Below are positions 1-9,620 of a stretch of 64,000 bases of DNA, piece after piece; position 1 is the first letter of the stretch, and every line of letters starts with the position of its first letter. This stretch comes from Pleurodeles waltl. Taxonomy: Eukaryota; Chordata; Amphibia; Caudata; Salamandridae. A program made the position numbers and the translations under genes. The stretch lies in the NCBI RefSeq assembly GCF_031143425.1, contig NC_090437.1, positions 842,779,978-842,843,977 of the forward strand, written 5' to 3'. The notes below the pieces were generated by a model. That model saw nothing but the letters and a program-made list of their open reading frames with translations. It did not search any database and was not told the origin of the DNA.

Positions 1-525
1 ACACTGTCTAAACTCCTGCAGGATTCACAAATAATTTACTTTACTTTTTTCTCTGACTGCAAAACCAGAGGATCCTGTAAACACCAATCAATATGTTAAA
101 AAGTAAGCAGCAGTTTGTCATAAGTCATAGCCTGATATTTGACCTCTTTCTTTAAAGACCAAGAAATGTGCCAAGCTAAATACAGAATACAGGCATCTTT
201 ATTTATTTCTTGGACTTTAACCGCCCACCAAAAATCAGCTAGCAACCCAGAGTCTGGGAAACACTGATCTAGAGTATTGAATGGCTACTCTTAGGAGGTA
301 ACCAACAACATCTAATAAGCAAATTTGCCTGTTTCTTTTTCAATTATCTATTTAAAGTTTAATTAAAAGTTGTCTCTCTACAGTACTTTGCTGTGTTAGT
401 AAAAAGCAACAAAAGATGTTTTAAACATGCAGTGCAGCTTAAAAAAGGGCTCTGTTTTTTATCATACGTTATTGCATATTAAACATGATAGTTACCATCT
501 GTATTGACAAAGTATTTATTTCTAG
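1..525. other. WDR17: Intron upstream of the first visible exon
   Basis: AT-rich sequence with no coding signal, ending in a pyrimidine-rich tract and AG acceptor at 524-525. The segment around 225-275 contains a 'gggaaacactg' motif resembling the end of a hAT-type MITE, but no second terminus is in the window, so this is only a hint. Confidence 0.5.
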
Positions 526-667
526 TGTAATCTACCAGGATTGGAAGAATGTGCACAATTAGCCGAAGCTGCTCACGCAGAAGGAGATATATTTCAGGCC
601 ATAAAATATTACTTATTAAGTACAGAACCAGAAAAGGCCCTTCCAATTGGAATCCAGTATGTTAAAG
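526..667 (+). CDS. WDR17: WDR17 internal exon (C-terminal helical-repeat region)
   Basis: This 142-nt internal exon is bounded by AG at 524-525 and GT at 668-669. It is open from its first base and reads C-N-L-P-G-L-E-E-C-A-Q-L-A-E-A-A and then a segment containing GDIFQAIKYYLLSTEPEKAL. That is the helical TPR-like pattern found after the WD40 propellers in WDR17-type proteins. The exon ends in phase 1 (a single G), and the next exon completes that codon as GAA. The peptide has no frameshift or stop, unlike all surrounding sequence, which marks it as a constrained host exon. The gene name comes from recognising the peptide; no search was run. The alternative is another WD40-plus-TPR protein of intraflagellar-transport type. 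Confidence 0.78.
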
Positions 668-758
668 GTAAAACCTGAAACTTAATTTGTAATTTGCAAA
701 GTATGCGATTCAGTGGGTGGCTTTTTTCACCTCTGCCTTTCCTTTCTATTTTGAACAG
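668..758 (+). other. 91-bp WDR17 intron
   Basis: This very short intron has canonical GT (668-669) and AG (757-758) and a T/C-rich 3' part. It joins a phase-1 donor to a phase-1 acceptor and carries no repeat. It contrasts with the introns on either side. Confidence 0.75.
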
Positions 759-861
759 AACAAATTAGCAGCTCAGACTGGACTCTGGGCTCCATCTGCC
801 CAATTCTTGATCTTCTAAGTTATATTCGAACTGAAAGACTAGTACTGCATAAATGTAGTGA
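759..861 (+). CDS. WDR17: WDR17 internal exon
   Basis: A 103-nt exon between AG at 757-758 and GTGAGT at 862-867. With the G carried over from the previous exon it reads E-Q-I-S-S-S-D-W-T-L-G-S-I-C-P-I-L-D-L-L, then S-Y-I-R-T-E-R-L-V-L-H-K-C-S. It ends in phase 2 with GA. The leucine-rich helical pattern continues the TPR-like region. The phase-2 GA is completed by the A that opens the exon at 31009, so the reading frame is preserved across a 30-kb intron. Confidence 0.78.
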
Positions 862-2094
862 GTGAGTATGCTTAATGTTTGTTGGATTGGTAATATTTTT
901 CCTCTGTATTATTTTTATGAGGTAATTACTTTGATGGGACAATCCTAATTTGAGTGAATTATGATCTTGGAGGAGAATAGCTGATAACATAAATCAACAG
1001 AAGGGGAGGGTGCTGCAATTTCTGTTGGAAGAGTCAGATATAAGTAGTGCAAAAAAGTCTTAGGAGATCATGTCTGATGCCAGTATTGTCAGTTTTCCAG
1101 AACTGGAAAGGATTACCAGAAAGGTCTCTGCTCGTCTCACACAAAATTAAAGCAAAAATAAACAGATGATTGCATTTTGTTTTATTTCCTAACAATAATT
1201 GAATGTAACTTGTTACTTTGCATCATTGCTGTGTAATTATTGTACAGACTGTAATTCATGTATGCTTTTATGTCAATTCTGCTTTGAAGCGGTTCACCAA
1301 GAGCAGGACAACCTAAGTGAGAACAATGCTTAAAAAATGAAAGTTACATGGAAAGAGATTTTGATTGGTAGAGGTTCAAATAATCGTTTTAGGTAACAAT
1401 GTGTTTTACCGTTGAAACAATTGCAAGTTTCCTTTAAGTTTATGACACTTTTGAAGATGAAACAGAAGTTTGCTACAAAACAGTATGCTACAATGAAAAT
1501 GCAGTTTGGCCATTGATAATCTAAACATATATGTATAGCTTTCTTAAACTTGATTACATTTAATATGTAGCACTCTATCCTCTTCTTCATTTATGTCCAT
1601 AACTAGTGCAGTAACGTTATATGAACACCTTTGGACTGGGTTGCATGTATCCCTCTCTCTCAAAATGCTGTCAGCCTGCTGTATATTCCATGTGTGTTTT
1701 ATCTATGTTTAATTTCATGTTGAGTAGTTCAATTTTTTGACAGTATTCACTCCTGAGAAGTGTCATAATGGTATTTTCTACATTAATCTAGATGCTTTGT
1801 TTTACGGACGTGATTTATGTGCGATAGCTCATAACGAATGCCTGCACCTCATCTATCCTGTGCCATTAGGTACCTTGCCATCTACTTCGTAGCCATTTCC
1901 CTCAAATATAAGACAGAAGCAGTGTTCTCAAGATACTCTGTTTTTGATTATTAAGTGACAGATAACATCGTTTACAGTTCCTCATGAGAATTATTATGTC
2001 TCAGCTTCTACTTCTCCTTCAAGTCGCTGTAGGAAAAGATTCCTTTTCTTATCTGGTACAATTTGTTCTAGTCTTCGTAAAATGGTTTGCCAAC
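862..2094. other. Start of the 30-kb intron, no recognised feature
   Basis: AT-rich intronic sequence. Short open stretches on either strand have no recognisable product, and no terminal repeats or simple repeats are seen before the LTR that begins at 2095. Confidence 0.6.
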
Positions 2095-2117
2095 TGTAGG
2101 TTGTTCTAGGTCTATAC

Positions 2118-4432
2118 TGTTAGAAATTGGGTTTTTGGTTGGCAGTCAGGTTGCCCTCTGTCCAAGCAAGAACCCTCACTCTAGTCAGGGTAAGTCACAC
2201 ACAAACCAAAATCAGCCTGTGCCCACCCTCTGGTAGCTTGGCACGAGCAGTCAGGCTTAACTTAGAAGGCAATGTGTAAAGCATTTGTGCAATAAATCAT
2301 ACAACACCATAGTATAACACCACAAAAATACACCACACAGTGTTTAGAAAAATATATAATATTTATCTGGGTATTTTCAGGTCAAAACGATCAAAGTTGC
2401 AATATGAATTTGTAAAGATATCACTGAAAAGTGATATAAAGTGTCTTAAGTCTTTAGAAAGCAAACAAAGTCTCTTTCAAACACAAAGTACCTGGTTTCT
2501 GGTGGAAAATCTCCTCAGAGGGCCACAGGAGAAGAGATACGTGGAAAACTGGTGTGTGCGTCGATTTCTCCTCAGCACACACGGACTTGCGTCGTTATTT
2601 TTCACGCGGGGTCGTGAGTCGTTTTCCGGCGCACGGACAGTCTCTTTCTGTGGATCGCGAGGAGTACCAGATGTCCCGGGTCTGTGCGTGGATTTTCCTG
2701 CTTGTTTTCCAGCTGCGCGTCGAAGTTTCGATCTCATGGCAGGCGTCGCGTCGATTTCTCCTTGGAAGTCAGGCGGCGTTGTCCTTGCGAGGCCGTGCGT
2801 CAAAGTTTTGATCTCACGGCAGGCGTCGCGTCGATTTCTCCGGGGAAGTCGGGCGGCGTTGTCCTTGCGAGGCCGTGCGTCAAAGTTTTGATCTCACGGC
2901 AGGCGTTGCGTCGATTTCTCCTTGGAAGTCAGGCGGCGTTGTCCTTGCGAGGCCGTGCGTCAAAGTTTTGATCTCACGGCAGGCGTCGCGTCGATTTCTC
3001 CGGGGAAGTCGGGCGGCGTTGTCCTTGCGAGGCCGTGCGTCAAAGTTTCGGTCGTCATGAAGGCGTTGCGTCGATCAGCGTCGGTGTGCGGCGTTTTTCT
3101 TGCCGCGGAACAAGCTGTGCGTCGAAAATTTCGCGCAAGGAGCGTCCAAGTGGAAGAGAGAAGTCTTTTTGGTCCTGAGACTTCAGGGAACAGGAGGCAA
3201 GCTCTATCCAAGCCCTTGGAGAGCACTTTTACAGCCAGACAAGAGTTCAGCAAGGCAGCAGGCCAACAACAAGGCAGCAGTCCTTTGTAGAAAAGCAGAC
3301 AGGTGAGTCCTTTGAGCAGCCAGGCAGTTCTTCTTGGCAGGATGTAGTTTCTGGTTCAGGTTTCTTCTCCAGCAAGTGTCTGCTGAGGTAGGGCAGAGGC
3401 CCTGTTTTATACCCAAATGTGCCTTTGAAGTGGGGGAGACTTCAAAGAGTGGCTAAGAAGTGCACCAGGTCCCCTTTCAGTTGAATCCTGTCTGCCAGGG
3501 TCCCAGTAGGGGGTGTGGCAGTCCTTTGTGTGAGAGCAGGCCCTCCACCCTCCCAGCCCAGGAAGACCCATTCAAAATGCAGATGTATGCAAGTGAGGCT
3601 GAGTACCCTGGGTTTGGGGTGTGTCTGAGTGAATGCACAAGGAGCTGTCAACAAAGCCCAGCCATACGTGGATTGTAAGGCACAGAAAGATTTAAGTGCA
3701 AAGAAATGCTCACTTTCTAAAAGTGGCATTTCTAGAATAGTAATATTAAATCCGACTTTACCAGTCAGCAGGAGTTTGTATTACCATTCTGGCCATACTA
3801 AATATGACCTTCCTGCTCCTTTCAGATCAGCAGCTGCCACTTCAACAGTGTATGAGGGCAGCCCCAATGTTAGCCTATGAAGGGAGCAGGCCTCACAGTA
3901 GTGCAAAACGGATTTAGGCGTTTTACACTACCTGGACATGTAAACTTCACAGGTACATGTCCTGTCTTTCACCCACACAGCACTCTGCTCTAGGGGTTAC
4001 CTAGGGCGCACATTAGAGGTGACTTATATGTGGAGAAAGGGGAGGTTTAGGCTTGGCAAGTACTTTTAAATGCCAAGTTGAGGTGAAAAGTGAAACTGCA
4101 CACACAGGTCTTGCAATGGCAGGCCTGAGACAAGGAAAAGGGGCTAATTAAGTGGGTGGCACAACCAGTGCTGCAGGCCCACTAGTAGCATTTAATCTAC
4201 CAGCCCTATGCACACAGGGTGCACCTTACTAGGGACTTATAAGTAAATTAATAGTCCAATCAGGTATGATTCAAGGTTACCATGTTTTAAGGGAGAGAGC
4301 ATATGTACTTTAGCACTGGTTAGCAGTGGTAAAGTGCGCAGAGTCTAAAAACCAGCAAAACTGAGGTCAGAAAAAGAAAAGGAGGAAGGCAAAAAGTCTG
4401 GGGATGACCCTGTCAAAAAGCCAGGTCCAACA
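2118..4432 (+). mobile_element. LTR-like unit (solo LTR or TRIM) nested in the Gypsy LTR
   Basis: This 2,315-bp unit begins TGTTAGAA and ends GTCCAACA. It is flanked by TATAC on both sides (2113-2117 and 4433-4437), so the 5-bp duplication typical of retroviral-type integrases is visible. The uninterrupted sequence is preserved at 9621-9660, which acts as the empty site. No open frame of recognised type is inside; the open stretches at 2340-3300 are by-products of the 80-bp repeat. No internal direct LTR pair, primer-binding site or polypurine tract was seen, so a large solo LTR is the simplest reading. A diverged relative is at 31674-33616. Confidence 0.8.
2741..3060 (+). repeat. Four 80-bp GC-rich tandem units in an A-B-A-B order
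   Basis: Units start at 2741, 2821, 2901 and 2981 with 'aggcgt(c/t)gcgtcgatttc', and a broken fifth starts at 3061. Units 1 and 3 have 'ccttggaagtcagg' where units 2 and 4 have 'ccggggaagtcggg', so the array looks like a duplicated 160-bp dimer. CpG density is much higher than in the flanking intron. Confidence 0.9.
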
Positions 4433-5370
4433 TATACCGGTTGGATATTGGAATAACTCTATAGGCACCGGGTTTTTGATTGATAGATCTTTATTTTGAT
4501 TTTGTTTTTTGGTTCTTTGTTATCTCTTTCTTGGTTTTTTTTCGATATATTTCCTCGTGAGGTCAGCAGTATGATGGGAAGCTCTTATTCCCGCTAGGAG
4601 TTTCGCTGGATATCGTGTCCGTCTGATGGTGGTAGGTGCTGTGGTCTTCGCCCGTGGAAATGGACCGGTTTTCCCCAAAATAGAAAAAGAACGGGACAAC
4701 AGGTAAGTGTAGACGTTGTGTCAGGTATATTTTTAGGTGGTTAGTAGGGGTAGTGGGAGGGTAGGGGTGTAGGGTTGTGTATGGGGTTTTTATATTTCTA
4801 TGGTGGTTCACCTCTCCGTGATTATTCTCTCTCTCCTTCTCTCTCTTTCAACAAGTTTTATAGTGGTTGATTCTTTAACCAGGTATCCGTGGGTTAATCG
4901 TTTTATTTCTCTCAAAATATCTCCCCTTCCTTACAGCACCTCTCCCCGGTCCACCCTTCCTCCCCACTAGCCCTCCTCCCGCCTGGTAACCAGTCAGGCA
5001 AGAAACCAAACTGGAGGTACGATCGTACCTGAGAGTGCCACGCCCCTCCTGGGACGTGGCCGCTTCCTCTGTGGCTCCCCAGGGTCTCACTGAAGATCTT
5101 CAGTGACTCGTACAGAGGCTCTCCGGCCTCCAGCTTCTGCTGATCCTCCTGGGCGACTTCCTCCTCCTGCGTCTCTCCATCTTTCTGCTCTCGGGCTTCT
5201 CCTGGCGTCCTTCTCCTCACGTTCCTCGTTCGCGGCTCTACTTCCGGCTTTCCCCACGACTCCTGACGGCGTCCAATGTCTATTTCAGTCTCTCTTTCTC
5301 GGAATCCGGCGTCTGACATCATTTCTGTGATGACGCTCTTTTCGGGAGTACCCCGGGGGTATGGGCTTGT

Positions 5371-5380
5371 CCCCTCCCTT
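5371..5380 (-). promoter_or_regulatory. Polypurine tract of the Gmr1-like element
   Basis: Plus-strand CCCCTCCCTT is AAGGGAGGGG on the coding strand and directly abuts the 3' LTR. This is where plus-strand DNA synthesis is primed in LTR elements. The matching position beyond the other LTR (10578 onward) lacks it, as expected for outside flank. Confidence 0.75.
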
Positions 5381-5399
5381 GAATGGGGCTGTTCGAGTC

Positions 5400-5970
5400 C
5401 CAGAGTGGTCGGATAACGGGATAAATAAGCAGCTTGACCCATAAGCTCCCCAGGAAGGTGGCACACCTGGAAGGAAAAAGGTTGAAGTTCCATAAACCAT
5501 CTCAGAATGCGGACGTTGTTATCTTTGTGTCTTGACAGCCATGTAAGAGGAGCGTGGTCAGTATATAGTAAGAAGGGTCAACCCAGGAGGTAATATTGTA
5601 GGCTTTCAATTGCCCACTTGATGGCCAGACATTCCCTTTCTATGATAGGATATCTCTGTTCTCTGGGAAAGAGTTTGCGACTTATGAACACCACGGGGTG
5701 GCTTGTGTTCTCCTTATCTTTTTGAAATAGAACCACCCCCAGTCCTACATCTGAGGCATCAGTCTGTAAGTGAAAGGGCAGATTGAAATCTGGACAACTC
5801 AATATAGGTTGAGTCGTGAGATATCTTTGTAGCGTCTGATAACTACGGGTCTGGGAAGGATTGAGGTTTACAATTTTTGTGGGCTGGCCTTTCCTCAGGA
5901 GATCTGTTAATGTTGCCGCCAGGGTTGAATAATGGGGCATAAATCTCCTATAGTAAGCAACTAGGCCCAA
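5400..5970 (-). pseudogene. RNase H domain of the Gmr1-like pol (broken)
   Basis: The minus strand from 5970 reads a start typical of the RT thumb-RNase H junction (MGLVAYYRRFMPHYSTLA). It continues through F-H-L-Q-T-D-A-S-D-V-G-L-G-V-V-L, the first RNase H acidic motif, and R-E-C-L-A-I-K-W-A, the second. The C-terminal part is in another frame near 5493-5400 (V-C-H-L-P-G-E-L-M-G-Q-A-A-Y-L-S-R-Y), matching the usual HxPGxxNxxADxLSR end. The domain degrades the RNA strand of RNA-DNA hybrids during reverse transcription. It is the last domain before the 3' LTR; no integrase follows, confirming the unusual order. Frameshifts make it nonfunctional. Confidence 0.85.
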
Positions 5971-6896
5971 AAAAGAACGTACTTCCTTTTTTTGTGGTAG
6001 TGGCTTTTATGCAAATAATGGCTTCCACTTTATTCATCTGTGGTTTAATGATATCTCCTCCGATGTGATATCCCAAATAAGAGATCTCATTAAAGGCTAA
6101 GTGACTCTTAGAGGGATTGGCTGTAAATCCTGCTTGGTGTAAGGCAGCAAAGATGTTATGTAAATGGCGCAAATGGTCATCCCAGGTCTCAATATAAATA
6201 ATGATATTGTCCAGATAGGCAGCTGCGTATCTGGTGTGGGGCCGTAATATAGAATCTATAAGACGTTGGAATGTGGCCGGAGCCCCGTGTAAACCAAAAG
6301 AGAGGACGTTAAAATGGTAAAGCCCCGAGGAGGTTGAGAAGGCTGTTTTTTCCTTATCTTTTGCTGCTAAGGGGATCTGCCAGTACCCCTTTGTCAAATC
6401 AAGGGTGGACATATATTTGGCTTTCCCTAGTCTTTCTATAAGTTCGTCCACCCTGGGAAGGGGATAGGTGTCAAATTGAGACACCGCATTGACCTGTCTG
6501 AAGTCAATACAGAACCGTATTGATCCATCCGGTTTGGGGACTAAAACCACCGGGGAACACCATGGACTTTTTGATGGTTAACATTTTCTCTACCTCTTCT
6601 TCTACTAGGATTTTCCGTGCCTCAGGAATGCGATAGGGCCATAGTCGTACTATTTTACCTGGTTGGGTTGAAATCTGGTGCTGCACTAAGGTGGTTTTAC
6701 CCGGCTGTGTAGAAAATACCTGAGTATGACAGGTGAATAGTTGGTTTAACTGGTTATGTTGCTTTGGTGTGAGGTGTGTATTTTTCTGAGGTCCTTCAGT
6801 GTTGGAATGTCCATCAATAGGACACCATCCAATCTCTAACTCTTTAACTGTGTGACCAAATACCCAGTTGCCTGAGAGCCTGTTGGTTCTTCCCAT
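5948..6896 (-). pseudogene. Reverse transcriptase of the Gmr1-like pol (broken)
   Basis: The N-terminal part (6896-6504) and the main part (6550-5948) lie in two frames, so there is a frameshift near 6540. The main part shows V-P-K-P-D-G-S-I-R-F-C-I-D-F-R, then M-S-T-L-D-L-T-K-G-Y-W-Q-I-P, F-G-L-H-G-A-P-A-T-F-Q-R, and an active-site box reading A-Y-L-D-N-I-I-I-Y. Ty3/Gypsy enzymes normally have YLDD there; the second catalytic Asp is Asn (GAT to AAT, on the plus strand ATC to ATT near 6200). The fingers, palm and primer-grip order is otherwise normal. The copy therefore cannot make cDNA even without the frameshift. Its closeness to Gypsy rather than Copia RTs, combined with its position after integrase, is the Gmr1 signature. 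Confidence 0.88.
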
Positions 6897-6981
6897 TTTT
6901 TTAGCAGATTTATGTGGAAGATCTGAGTTCTTTTTGGACTATCCGTCAGCTGGATTGTGTATGTAACCGGGGTCACCCTTC

Positions 6982-7815
6982 CTATAACCTCATAAGCCCT
7001 TGCCATTTGGCCAATAGTTTAATATCGGAGCAGGGCAACAGCACTAAGACTTTCTCCCCCTTGTTTAGGGTCCTCATTTGTGTATTCCTATCATAATACT
7101 GTTTTTGTTTATTCTGAGCTTTTTCCATATTTTCTCTAACGTCTTCCCATACTGATTGAAGTCTGGTTTTTAGATCGCTAGTATATTCCAAAAGAGATTT
7201 CTCACCCCCTTCCTCCTCTTCCCATAATTCAGCTGCCATATCTAACAATGTTCGTGGCTGCCGTCCGAACACTAATTCAAAAGGACTGTGTCACGTGGAT
7301 GCTTGCTCATGGGTCCGAATGGCATACAGCACTAGTGGTAACCTCCTATCCCAGTCTTTTCCCGACTCGGAAACTGATTTCTTTAAAAGGGTTTTTAGGG
7401 TGCGGTTGTATCTCTCTACCAAGCCATCGGTTTCAGGATGATACACCGCAGTCCTTATTTGTTTAATTCCCAGAAGTTGACATATCTGAGCCATTAGATT
7501 TGACATAAGCTGGGTTCCTTGATCTGTTAGGATCTCTTTAGGAAAATCTATTCTGGAAAAGAAACCTATCATAGCGTTGGCTACACTTTTGGTATTAATA
7601 CTGGTGAGAGGGATGGCTTTGGGGTAACGAGTGGCATAATCCACTAATACTAGTATATATCTATAACCCTTTGAGGAGGGTATGAGAGGCCCTACGATGT
7701 CCATCCCTATCCTGGAAAAAGGTATTTCGATAATGGGAAGGGGTTTTAAAGGGGCTCTCTTCTTTGGCCCTGCATCAATAAACTGACACTTGGGACATTG
7801 TTGACAAAATTTCCT
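6982..7815 (-). pseudogene. Integrase of the Gmr1-like pol (broken)
   Basis: A CxxCxxC cluster of the zinc-binding N-terminal domain is read at about 7812-7790 (K-F-C-Q-Q-C-P-K-C-Q). The catalytic core is open from 7704 to 7291. It has Asp in M-D-I-V-G-P (residue 2), Asp in L-T-D-Q-G-T-Q (residue 61) and Glu in G-L-V-E-R-Y-N (residue 97), which is the D,D-35-E spacing. The C-terminal region continues in a second frame at 7272-6982 and includes a Q-K-Q-Y-Y-D-R-N stretch. Integrase inserts the cDNA into host DNA. It lies between the protease and the RT. Two frame changes inactivate it, although all three catalytic residues survive. Confidence 0.88.
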
Positions 7816-7850
7816 GATCTGGGAAAATACGCCAGGCCAATAAAACTTCC

Positions 7851-9530
7851 TTAACAGATATTCTTCTGTTTTTTCTCTCCCATAGTGAAACCCCCCGGTT
7901 TACTATGGGCCAGATGTAACACCTGTAGTCTATAAGGCTCGGGAACAAGTAATTGTTTCTTTTCCTGATTGTCAGTGTTAGTGAATCTATAAAGCAGATT
8001 ATTGATTATGGAAAAAGAAGGGTCATTATCTTCAGGGGTTCGAGGTCGTGCGCTCCTCCAGGCATCAAGGAGGCTAGGATCCTCCCTTTGACGCGTGCGG
8101 AATGGAGGAAGATTATTGAGGATGTGGACTCGTGTAATTACCCGGTTATAGTTCTTGTCCTTCTGTCCATAGAGTCTCCTGGTTTCTCGCTTCTCCTTTC
8201 TTCTAGGTTTATACCGGATAGTCTGAGGCTGTATTTGCGTGCTGGAAAAAGGGGCATTCTTCCACCAAGAATTGGTATCTTCTAGGTTCCTCGTACTATC
8301 CAAAAGAATAGCAAAGTCCTTGTAATCTGTTCCGATTATGGCTTCTTCTACTAACCGTTCTACTACTCCCATTCTTATTTGTGTTTCTTTCCCCTCCCAA
8401 GAAAGTGTGACCGGGGTAGTGGGGTATTCTCGGGTCTCTCCGTGGATACAGCAAATAGAAACGGTAGTCCCAGGAGTAATGGTATAGCTGGCTATCAGGT
8501 CAGCTCTGATTACTGACTGGCTACATCCGGAGTCAATAAGTACCATGGTTGGTCGCCCATTAAGTAATAGCTCCTTTTTATAAGGGGTACCTCTCCCACC
8601 AGTGAAGTATACCCGCCCTCTAGTGATACCTATCTCCATTGGTTCTGCCTTATCGGTTTTAAGGGGGCATACCCGGGCTATGTGGCCCCACTCCCCACAA
8701 CTAGAACATTGGGGTTGTTGAAAAAATGGTTTCTCCATCCCTCTAGATTTTACAGGATCTTCGACCGGTTTTCTTCCCAAGGAGGGAAGTGGGGGCCCGT
8801 TCTGACAAGATGTAGTAGGGGTTGCATGATGTAGGGGTGTTTTAAACTCAAGGGAGCGATGAAAAGCGCAGGCCAACTCGATGGTGGTATTCGTGTCGGG
8901 GTTAGGATGTTGTTTGATCCAGTTACGGGTGGTGACGGGCAGTGCTTCTAGATATTGTTCTAGCAGAATGGCTTCAATAATATCCTCCCGATTATTCCCT
9001 ATAGGTCCGAGCCGTTTGAGTCCCAGGTCTTTTACCCTGAAATATAAGGCTCTTGGATTCTCGGACAGTCCCCACTTGGCTTTCCTAAATCGTACTCTAT
9101 AATGTTCTGTGTCAAACCCTACCCTCTCCAAAATGCTCTTTTTAATGTCTTGATATGATGTGGTGCCTCCCGGGTTCATGGCTTGATAAGTGGCTTGGAG
9201 GGTTCCCGTTAATAGAGGGGCAATGTACTGACCCCACCGCTCTTGAGGCCAGGTAGCTGACGTGGCAACTCGCTCAAAGTTAGTAAAAAAGGCGTCCGGG
9301 TCTTCGCCTTCCTGGTACCGTTGTAACACGGAGCTTGGTACATTTGGATGTACTCGGGTGGTCGCGATGGTGTCTGTTAATGACTTTAGAGAATTCTCAT
9401 GCACCAACTGATTGTTGGCCATGATAGTGGCCTGACTTTTTAGGGCACTTTGTAGGGCTTCCCTTTCAACCTTGGCTTCTTTCTGTTGTTCCTCCCATAC
9501 TATCTGAAGGTGCCTCTGTCCTTCCGCCAA
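7851..9530 (-). CDS. Gag-protease open frame of the Gmr1-like element
   Basis: A 559-codon frame, the longest in the element. The gag part contains a coiled N-terminus and a capsid-like region. A CCHC knuckle (C-S-S-C-G-E-W-G-H-I-A-R-V-C) lies near residues 275-290; it binds RNA during particle assembly. Near residue 333 the retropepsin active site reads V-L-I-D-S-G-C-S-Q, so the protease is fused in frame. The frame then runs into the start of integrase (V-L-H-L-A-H-S-K-P-G-G-F) before a frameshift ends it at 7851. The start at 9530 is the first ATG after the primer-binding site, but the true start could differ because the 5' leader is only about 90 nt. This is the best-preserved gene of the element. 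Confidence 0.85.
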   Translation of the reverse strand: MAEGQRHLQIVWEEQQKEAKVEREALQSALKSQATIMANNQLVHENSLKSLTDTIATTRVHPNVPSSVLQRYQEGEDPDAFFTNFERVATSATWPQERWGQYIAPLLTGTLQATYQAMNPGGTTSYQDIKKSILERVGFDTEHYRVRFRKAKWGLSENPRALYFRVKDLGLKRLGPIGNNREDIIEAILLEQYLEALPVTTRNWIKQHPNPDTNTTIELACAFHRSLEFKTPLHHATPTTSCQNGPPLPSLGRKPVEDPVKSRGMEKPFFQQPQCSSCGEWGHIARVCPLKTDKAEPMEIGITRGRVYFTGGRGTPYKKELLLNGRPTMVLIDSGCSQSVIRADLIASYTITPGTTVSICCIHGETREYPTTPVTLSWEGKETQIRMGVVERLVEEAIIGTDYKDFAILLDSTRNLEDTNSWWKNAPFSSTQIQPQTIRYKPRRKEKRETRRLYGQKDKNYNRVITRVHILNNLPPFRTRQREDPSLLDAWRSARPRTPEDNDPSFSIINNLLYRFTNTDNQEKKQLLVPEPYRLQVLHLAHSKPGGFTMGEKKQKNIC

Positions 9531-9601
9531 TTGCTACATCATATCAGCTATGGTGGGAGTGCCTTCCATTGTCTCTACTCGTCTATGGAGCCTATTCCAA
9601 T

Positions 9602-9619
9602 GTCCCACGTCTGATACCA
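9602..9619 (-). promoter_or_regulatory. Primer-binding site
   Basis: One base inside the 5' LTR (LTR edge at 9621) the coding strand reads TGGTATCAGACGTGGGAC. A TGG start is expected for pairing with a tRNA 3' CCA. The first ten bases match the 3' end of an initiator-methionine-type tRNA as used by other retroelements; the rest matches less well. Confidence 0.6.
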
Positions 9620-9620
9620 C

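Larger units (their letters stand above)
2095..5370 (-). repeat. 3' LTR of the Gmr1-like element, split by a 2.3-kb insertion
   Basis: Bases 2095-2117 and 4438-5370 align with the other LTR at 9621-10577. The plus-strand left edge is TGTAGG and the right edge GCTTGT, directly next to the polypurine tract. Without the insertion the LTR is 956 bp. By eye the two LTRs differ at scattered single bases, so the element is not brand new. Confidence 0.88.

Noticed and set aside
1..277. hAT MITE at the window start
   Set aside because: Only one edge-like motif is present, so it cannot be defined.
2340..3306. Overlapping open frames on both strands, up to 183 codons
   Set aside because: They arise from the 80-bp GC-rich tandem repeat. 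80 is not a multiple of three, so frames cycle, and the peptides repeat with no known domain.
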